Of a stretch of DNA of 9,934 bases, positions 6,265 to 9,934 are shown one piece after another (position 1 is the stretch's first letter; the number at the start of each line of letters is the position of its first letter). The notes beneath the pieces were generated by a model. That model worked only from the letters and a program-made list of their open reading frames with translations, was not told where the DNA came from and made no database searches. The DNA comes from an uncultured Holdemanella sp. (GTDB lineage Bacteria > Bacillota_I > Bacilli_A > Erysipelotrichales > Erysipelotrichaceae): the NCBI RefSeq assembly GCF_934772795.1, contig NZ_CAKVMR010000074.1, positions 1-9,934 of the forward strand, given 5' to 3'. The translations under genes and the position numbers were made by a program.

Positions 6265-6285
6265 AAAATAGTAATTAGTTATTTT
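6265..6285. promoter_or_regulatory. Candidate BlaI operator 2
   Basis: AAAATA (6265-6270) / TATTTT (6280-6285) around GTAATTAGT repeats the outer half-sites of the 6199-6221 palindrome, centred 65 bp away on the side of the divergent gene. Weaker and in AT-rich DNA, so chance is possible. Confidence 0.25.
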
Positions 6286-6384
6286 GCTTCCTTATTACTG
6301 TGTATGCATGTTATTCAAATATATGCAAAAGAATCCATATTTAAAATGAAATACTAAATCAGATTATAGGAGGATGTTCTAAAG

Positions 6385-6636
6385 ATGAGATGCGAAAATT
6401 TATCGAAAAGACTAAATAGATATACAATATTATTTTTAATAATGGATTTGATTATACTTTTAATTGATTTATTCAGTTGTCATAATCATACTAAATTTTT
6501 GTTTCTCATATTAACAATATTCATTATTAATTGTTTATTTTTCGATTTCTGTAAAAAACATATTGCTTATACCAAAATATCAATATTTTATATTTGGCAA
6601 TTTAATTATGAAAATGCAATCTATGGATATATATAA
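6385..6636 (+). CDS. Small two-helix membrane protein (83 aa), possibly truncated by the IS21
   Basis: ATG 6385 follows AGGAGG (6368-6373) at 11 bases, slightly long but clear. The product has two hydrophobic helices (about 13-30 and 38-55) and a short C-terminal part WQFNYENAIYGYI. No known family recognised. It is divergent from the BlaI/M56 operon and so is the best candidate for their target. The TAA (6634-6636) lies in the 8 bases directly left of the IS21 element. If the IS21 and one copy of the 8-bp flank are removed, the frame continues past this single TAA into a further transmembrane helix and basic tail (9236-9307). It may therefore be the front of a larger, broken membrane protein, or a complete small protein with the IS just behind it. 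Confidence 0.6.
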   Translation: MRCENLSKRLNRYTILFLIMDLIILLIDLFSCHNHTKFLFLILTIFIINCLFFDFCKKHIAYTKISIFYIWQFNYENAIYGYI

Positions 6637-6637
6637 A
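6630..6637. repeat. Imperfect 8-bp target duplication, left copy
   Basis: TATATAAA immediately left of the IS21 end; TTTATAAA follows the right end at 9229-9236. Seven of eight match, and IS21 elements usually duplicate 4-8 bp. The low complexity makes this only moderately convincing. Confidence 0.4.
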
Positions 6638-6681
6638 TGATAATCTAAATATGTACATAAATGATCATTTAAGAATGTACA
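6638..6681 (+). repeat. IS21 left terminal inverted repeat region
   Basis: TG tip, TGTACA at 6652-6657 and 6676-6681, and the shared inner block TGATCATTTAAGAA between them. It also contains the palindrome AAATGATCATTT (6659-6670). Probable IstA binding sites. Confidence 0.8.
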
Positions 6682-6705
6682 CTTCTGATTACGCTTTGAT
6701 ATAAT
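6676..6705 (+). promoter_or_regulatory. istA promoter
   Basis: -10 TATAAT at 6700-6705 with an extended TG one base upstream; the inner TGTACA box (6676-6681) lies 18 bases before it in the -35 position. Overlap of promoter and terminal repeat suggests transposase autoregulation. Confidence 0.55.
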
Positions 6706-6732
6706 CCTTGAGGTTTACAAGGAGGTATATAA

Positions 6733-8052
6733 GTGTTAATCAACATAGAAGTAAACAATAATGTAGAAATACGTTCCTTAAATGATCTTTTTATATTGGG
6801 ACGATTACAGGAGGTAGGCAGTATTAAAGTGAATAAATCAGAAATCGCAAGAGAACTCGGTGTCGATCGTAGAACTGTCAGTAAATATATTGATGGTTAT
6901 TCGAAAAGTGATATCCGAAAAAGAGAAAGTAAAATAGATGAATATTATGATGTTATTAATTACTTGCTCAATCAACAAGATATTCAGGTGTTCTTCTATA
7001 AACGTGTGTTATGGCAGTACTTAGTCGACACCCATGGTTTAAATTGTGCTCAATCTTCTTTTAGAAGATGGGTTTCACAAAGAGAAGAATTTCAATCGTA
7101 TTTTGATGGAAAGACAAACAGAACCGTAAATGGAGTAAAGAGAGACTGTAAAAGTAAAGCGCATATAATTACATATCAAACGGGCATGGGTGAAGAAGCA
7201 CAGCTCGATTGGAAAGAGGAATTAACTATTACATTAAAAACTGGTGAAATAGTAACGTTAAATGTATTTGCGCTAGTTTATTCGTTTTCTAGATTTAAGA
7301 TATATTTCTTATCTATGACCAAAACTCAGACAGTCTTGTTTCATCATCTGGATACAGCTTTCGAAATGGCAGGTGGAGTTCCTAAGACTTTAAGAACAGA
7401 CAATATGAAAACAGTAATGGATGATCCAAGAACTGAGTATTCTAAGGGTAAGATCAACAATAAATTCGCACAATTCGCTAAAGATTATGGTTTTGAAGTG
7501 AAGCCGTGTATCGCAGCTGAGCCTGAAGTTAAAGCTAAAGTTGAAGCTCCGATGAAATTACTTGATGAATTGTACGCATACAATGGTTTATTGGATTTGG
7601 TTGGATTACGAAATCAGGTCACTAAGATATGTGACAGAGAAAACAATAAACTCCATTCTGAAACGGGTAAGATACCAATCTTACACTTACAAAAAGAAAA
7701 AGACTTCTTATCACCTTTACCACAAGACAATATAAGAAGCCTTTACAAAATCAAAGAATTGTCACTTAAAGCTGACTCGCAAGGATTTGTGAGCTATAAA
7801 GGCAAGAAGTATTCTACCCCAATCAAATATCGTGGCAGGGTGCTTAATGCCCAGGCTTTCGACGACTATCTTTACGTGTATGATAACACAGAACTTATCG
7901 TAATACATCAAATAAGCAAAGATAACGTAAAGAAAATAGAACTAGCAGAACATGCTCTTGAGAAGGCAGAATACTCTTTAATGAGAAGTGGTCAAAGCAT
8001 CAAGGAATTTGCGGAAAACAATTTAAAAGAACTGGGAGAGATGTATAAATGA
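6733..8052 (+). CDS. istA: IS21 transposase IstA (DDE recombinase, 439 aa)
   Basis: Cuts and joins the element ends. Residues 33-55 form a helix-turn-helix (SEIARELGVDRRTVSKYI). The RNase H-fold catalytic core follows with Asp159 (QLDWKEE), Asp223 (LRTDN) and Glu271 (KAKVEAPMK) as the probable DDE triad. A C-terminal part with the small beta-rich domain (SYKGKKYSTPIKYRG) completes the usual IstA order. GTG start at 6733 with AAGGAGG seven bases upstream; no closer ATG fits. Its stop overlaps the istB start by ATGA, giving translational coupling. All catalytic residues are present and the frame is whole, so it should be functional. Confidence 0.95.
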   Translation: MLINIEVNNNVEIRSLNDLFILGRLQEVGSIKVNKSEIARELGVDRRTVSKYIDGYSKSDIRKRESKIDEYYDVINYLLNQQDIQVFFYKRVLWQYLVDTHGLNCAQSSFRRWVSQREEFQSYFDGKTNRTVNGVKRDCKSKAHIITYQTGMGEEAQLDWKEELTITLKTGEIVTLNVFALVYSFSRFKIYFLSMTKTQTVLFHHLDTAFEMAGGVPKTLRTDNMKTVMDDPRTEYSKGKINNKFAQFAKDYGFEVKPCIAAEPEVKAKVEAPMKLLDELYAYNGLLDLVGLRNQVTKICDRENNKLHSETGKIPILHLQKEKDFLSPLPQDNIRSLYKIKELSLKADSQGFVSYKGKKYSTPIKYRGRVLNAQAFDDYLYVYDNTELIVIHQISKDNVKKIELAEHALEKAEYSLMRSGQSIKEFAENNLKELGEMYK

Positions 8053-8807
8053 TTAGTACGTATCAAAGATTAAAAGATAATTTAGAATATCTAAAACTAA
8101 ACAAAGCAAGTGAAAGCTTGGATGAAGTAATAGATTTTATAACAGCTAATGAATTAAGTTTTACAGAAGGACTATTAAGACTTACAGATGTTGAAATGGA
8201 TCATCGTAAAGCGAATCTAATCAAAGCAATGGTCAAAGTTGGAGCATTTCCTTTTATTAAAGAAGTTAAAGATTTTGACTTTGATTTCCAACCATCGATA
8301 AACAAAGCTCAAATATTAGAGTTTGAATCATTGGGATTTATAGATAAAAAGGAAAATATTGTGTTTCTTGGACCGTCTGGTGTAGGCAAAACACATTTGG
8401 CGACAGCTATAGGCATTGCCGCTGCCAAGAAAAGGAATTCGACGTATTTTATTAAATGTCATGATTTGATTATGCAGCTAAAAAAAGCAAAATTAGAAAA
8501 CAGATTAGACGATCGATTAAAGCATTTCAATAAATATAAATTATTGATTATTGACGAACTAGGCTATCTCCCTATTGATAAAGAAGACTCTAAGCTATTT
8601 TTTCAATTGATTGACAGAAGATATGAGAACAAAAGTACAATCATCACAACGAACATCAACTTTGGTGAATGGGATGATATATTTGGTGATCCAGTTATCG
8701 CAAATGCGATTGTAGATAGAATCTTACATCACGCTAAGGTAATCTCAATCAGTGGCAAATCATACAGGTTGAAAGACCATTTAATAAAAAAGGAGAACAA
8801 TGATTAA
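8049..8807 (+). CDS. istB: IS21 helper ATPase IstB (252 aa)
   Basis: DnaA/DnaC-like AAA+ ATPase that assembles on target DNA and directs IstA to it. Walker A GPSGVGKT at residues 108-115, Walker B LLIIDE ending at 170, sensor-1 region STIITTN (196-202), and a C-terminal arginine-containing segment VDRILHHAKVISISG. Length is normal for the family. The ATG overlaps the istA stop (ATGA), and its TAA shares one base with the following ATG, so three genes are read as a tight operon. Confidence 0.95.
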   Translation: MISTYQRLKDNLEYLKLNKASESLDEVIDFITANELSFTEGLLRLTDVEMDHRKANLIKAMVKVGAFPFIKEVKDFDFDFQPSINKAQILEFESLGFIDKKENIVFLGPSGVGKTHLATAIGIAAAKKRNSTYFIKCHDLIMQLKKAKLENRLDDRLKHFNKYKLLIIDELGYLPIDKEDSKLFFQLIDRRYENKSTIITTNINFGEWDDIFGDPVIANAIVDRILHHAKVISISGKSYRLKDHLIKKENND

Positions 8808-9130
8808 TGAACGGTAAACTAATTAAATATTTGAATAAAACAAGAAACAGTAAAAAAGACAATATTAGAGCAATTCTTTTCAGCAAAGATACATTTACTT
8901 ATTATTATCTATTCGACATCAATATGAAAAACAAAGATTGCGTTATGATGTGTGAACCAATAAATGTATCAAGACCATATTGCGAACTATATCATGTTTA
9001 TCTAAATGAAATACAAGATTATATTGGTCCTTATCAAATAGTCAATGGACGAAGTCTAGGAATGCCATATAAACAGGTTTTGAAAAGGCTAAAAAAAGTA
9101 GAAGAAAGATTACTTACAATGTCTTATTAA
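8807..9130 (+). CDS. Third ORF of the IS21 element, unknown function (107 aa)
   Basis: AGGAG at 8791-8795 precedes ATG 8807, which overlaps the istB stop by one base. The protein is soluble-looking, with an early basic part (LIKYLNKTRNSKK), an aromatic-rich beta-like middle (DTFTYYYLFDI) and a basic C-terminal helix (KQVLKRLKKVEERLL). I recognise no domain. It lies fully within the terminal repeats and is coupled to istB, so it moves with the element. Canonical IS21 members have only istA and istB, which makes this a passenger or an accessory transposition factor. Confidence 0.75.
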   Translation: MNGKLIKYLNKTRNSKKDNIRAILFSKDTFTYYYLFDINMKNKDCVMMCEPINVSRPYCELYHVYLNEIQDYIGPYQIVNGRSLGMPYKQVLKRLKKVEERLLTMSY

Positions 9131-9136
9131 ACAAAA

Positions 9137-9179
9137 GACCACATCTTTACCATCTACTACATCAGGTATCGATGTGGTC
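9137..9179. terminator. Hairpin after the IS21 operon
   Basis: GACCACATC (9137-9145) and GATGTGGTC (9171-9179) are perfect complements with a long loop that can add ACC/GGT pairing. The plus strand lacks a T-run afterwards; the minus strand continues CTTTTGTTT. It may act mainly against transcription entering from the right, and weakly for the operon. Confidence 0.5.
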
Positions 9180-9184
9180 AAAAT

Positions 9185-9228
9185 TGTACATTCTTAAATG
9201 ATCAAAACTGTACATTTTTAAGTTGACA
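9185..9228 (-). repeat. IS21 right terminal inverted repeat region
   Basis: Inverted partner of 6638-6681, with TGTACA at 9185-9190 and 9209-9214 and the tip GTTGACA ending in CA. Confidence 0.8.
9223..9228 (+). promoter_or_regulatory. Outward-facing -35 box at the IS21 right tip
   Basis: A perfect TTGACA forms the last six bases. IS21-family elements are known to carry an outward -35 here that makes a junction promoter when two copies or a circle bring the left end next to it. In this insertion the downstream DNA has no good -10 at 17 bp (TATTGG at 18 bp is weak). Confidence 0.5.
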
Positions 9229-9236
9229 TTTATAAA
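9229..9236. repeat. Imperfect 8-bp target duplication, right copy
   Basis: TTTATAAA directly after the IS21 right end; partner of TATATAAA at 6630-6637. Confidence 0.4.
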
Positions 9237-9307
9237 TCTTAGCACTTATTGGTATCTGTATTATGTTGATTGTGATTAAAAGAACATTAAAACTTAGAAA
9301 GTTATGA
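9236..9307 (+). pseudogene. C-terminal fragment of a membrane protein beyond the IS21
   Basis: Translates as a transmembrane helix, ILALIGICIMLIVI, followed by a basic tail KRTLKLRKL and TGA 9305-9307. Such a helix plus basic tail is a typical membrane protein C-terminus, yet the frame has no start here. Removing the IS21 with one copy of the 8-bp flank brings it into frame with the 83-residue protein on the left, separated by one TAA codon. The 109 bases that follow hold no gene I can support. Confidence 0.4.
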
Positions 9308-9416
9308 TTTTAATAAACAAGTCGTATGACAGATGTTGCTAGACCATGTTTATTAGATCGTGATTAGGTTGCTTCGGTTGATGTTGTTATGATGGTGAAT
9401 AGAGGAGGTGTGGTAT

Positions 9417-9581
9417 ATGACAGACGAACAAAGAAAGATGATTGATAAATTGAATGAAGATAATCGAAAATTAAATGATGTGAACAAAGGAATGAAAGAC
9501 TATGCTAAATACAAATTAGTTGTTGGTATTCTCGTGGTTATCGTAATAATCGTATTATATTTCATTCAGCATATCACCTGA
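9417..9581 (+). CDS. Small single-helix membrane protein (54 aa)
   Basis: ATG 9417 is preceded by a perfect AGGAGGTG (9403-9410) at good spacing, which makes expression credible despite the length. The N-terminal 30 residues are charged and helical (DEQRKMIDKLNEDNRKLND), coiled-coil-like. Residues 33-50 form one strong transmembrane helix (LVVGILVVIVIIVLYFI), followed by a four-residue end. The layout resembles small XhlA-like phage or membrane-anchoring proteins and also type I toxin-like peptides, but no family can be assigned. Its stop sits exactly where repeat block A begins, so it is the last gene before the element end. Confidence 0.65.
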   Translation: MTDEQRKMIDKLNEDNRKLNDVNKGMKDYAKYKLVVGILVVIVIIVLYFIQHIT

Positions 9582-9662
9582 TTTAAAGGGAAATAAAAAC
9601 GATCGAAATAGATGAAAAAAGCGGATAATTTACTATCCGTTTTTAATATGCATTGAAAAATT
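9580..9662 (+). repeat. Direct repeat block A, copy 2, with orphan gene tail
   Basis: Partner of 3657-3740. Bases 9580-9615 still encode DLKGNKNDRNR-stop, the tail of the 3402-3692 frame, but in a different frame from the 54-residue gene it overlaps by two bases. The rest of that gene is missing here. Confidence 0.85.
9621..9644 (+). terminator. Intrinsic terminator, block A copy 2
   Basis: CGGATA (9622-9627) / TATCCG (9634-9639) followed by five T. It now serves the 54-residue protein gene. Confidence 0.75.
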
Positions 9663-9766
9663 TTTTCGATTTTTTTGCGAATTTTGTTTAGAAAAACACT
9701 TGTTTTAGTGGTTTATATAGATATGGAATATAACCATAATGTAGGAATATGCTTTAAATAAGGCAT

Positions 9767-9795
9767 AAAAAAAGCACCTGGCAAATGCTAGGTGC
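9767..9795 (-). terminator. Minus-strand intrinsic terminator (copy 2)
   Basis: GCACCT (9774-9779) / AGGTGC (9790-9795), lengthened inward by one G-U and further G-C pairing, followed on the minus strand by seven T. Slightly stronger than copy 1 because of the C at the loop side. Confidence 0.75.
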
Positions 9796-9808
9796 AATCT
9801 TTGACAAA

Positions 9809-9831
9809 TGGTGGTCTCAGTCGGAATCGAA
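9809..9831 (-). other. tRNA 3'-end fragment, candidate att core (copy 2)
   Basis: Minus strand shows the consensus T-loop TTCGATTC, the T-stem 3' strand, acceptor bases TGAGACC, A73 and CCA. The bases before the T-loop (TAGCTT) do not pair as a T-stem, so this is not an intact tRNA. Probable crossover site of an integrative element. Confidence 0.65.
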
Positions 9832-9934
9832 AAGCTATTTTGTTTATAAGGGATTTCATTGTTGTTTCTGCTTTATATAAAGGTACAATAATTTAATGAA
9901 ATGCATAAAATCCTATGACTTTTATCTGCTTTTG

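Larger units (their letters stand above)
6638..9228 (+). mobile_element. Complete IS21-family insertion sequence (about 2.59 kb)
   Basis: Contains overlapping istA-istB, the two-gene hallmark of IS21, plus a third ORF. The ends are related inverted sequences: 35 of 44 positions match between 6638-6681 and the complement of 9185-9228. Each end carries two TGTACA boxes exactly 24 bases apart, fitting the multiple terminal transposase sites of this family. Boundaries were set by 5'-TG...CA-3' tips, by TTGACA at the right tip, and by a near-perfect 8-bp flank repeat. A shorter reading, 6652-9214, ending at the outer TGTACA boxes, cannot be excluded but gives no flank duplication. Both transposition proteins are intact, so the element may be active. 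Confidence 0.85.
3886..9831. mobile_element. Putative integrated unit between two tRNA-3'-end repeats (about 5.9 kb)
   Basis: Bounded by direct copies of the tRNA-like end. Cargo: gene remnants, BlaI/M56, a small membrane gene, the IS21 and a 54-residue membrane protein. No integrase, relaxase or replication gene is recognisable, so it would be a decayed or trans-mobilised unit. The limits assume crossover within the tRNA-like core. Confidence 0.35.
9755..9844. repeat. Direct repeat block B, copy 2 (tRNA 3' end plus terminator)
   Basis: 87 of 90 bases match 3832-3921. Between blocks A and B (9663-9754) is AT-rich DNA unrelated to the equivalent stretch at copy 1, with no gene. To the right (9845-9934) I see no gene and no 5' half of a tRNA. 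Confidence 0.85.

Noticed and set aside
3657..9844. CRISPR array from the repeated blocks
   Set aside because: Only two copies 6 kb apart, with genes between them; no regular short spacers.
9853..9902. Inverted repeat ATTTCATT / AATGAAAT right of the second att-like site
   Set aside because: Could be an integrase arm site, but 8-bp AT-rich arms are expected by chance and there is no counterpart at the left copy.
9755..9934. Intact tRNA gene on the minus strand
   Set aside because: Only the T-loop to CCA portion fits. The bases upstream give no T-stem, anticodon arm or acceptor 5' strand.

Overview
AT-rich DNA with strong AGGAGG-type ribosome binding sites and Bacillota-type gene families (BlaI/M56 pair, ABC-2 permeases, IS21). 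It most resembles an accessory region of a low-GC gut Firmicute. An Erysipelotrichales host is my guess from overall feel and is not proven here.

Layout, left to right. (1) 1-3362, plus strand: the end of one membrane protein, an ABC-2-like permease abutting it, then a complete ABC exporter (membrane domain plus ATPase) behind a 12-bp hairpin. This looks like part of a peptide or bacteriocin-type transport and immunity cassette that starts outside the window. (2) 3363-4660: gene wreckage. It holds an unrecognised C-terminal fragment, two remnants carrying a DPI-TDPI repeat, a candidate small RNA on the minus strand, and a strong bidirectional terminator. (3) 4661-6121, minus strand: a BlaI-type repressor followed by an M56 (BlaR1-like) membrane metalloprotease that lacks a penicillin-binding sensor domain. 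(4) 6385-9307: a small two-helix membrane protein gene running into a complete 2.6-kb IS21-family element (istA, istB and an extra third ORF). In-frame membrane-protein coding reappears just beyond the element. (5) 9417-9934: a 54-residue single-helix protein, then repeats.

The main structural discovery is a pair of two-part direct repeats flanking 3.9-9.8 kb. Block A (3657-3740 and 9580-9662) carries the last 11 codons of a gene and a terminator. Block B (3832-3921 and 9755-9844, 87 of 90 bases identical) carries, on the minus strand, what reads as the 3' end of a tRNA (T-loop TTCGATTC, seven acceptor bases, A73, CCA) followed by an intrinsic terminator. No intact tRNA is attached to either copy. 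This is the pattern expected when related integrative elements accumulate in tandem at one tRNA 3' end. The BlaI/M56 system, the IS21 and the small membrane genes would then be cargo of one about 5.9-kb remnant unit, and the ABC cassette would belong to the neighbouring unit. No integrase is visible in the window, so the unit is either decayed or mobilised by an enzyme encoded outside.

How the genes may work together: BlaI/M56 pairs are proteolysis-released repressor switches. Here the pair is divergent from a small membrane protein gene, and the region between them holds two AT-rich inverted repeats that could be operators. The probable target gene ends at, or has been cut by, the IS21. Functions of the small membrane proteins and of the transported substrate cannot be read from sequence.
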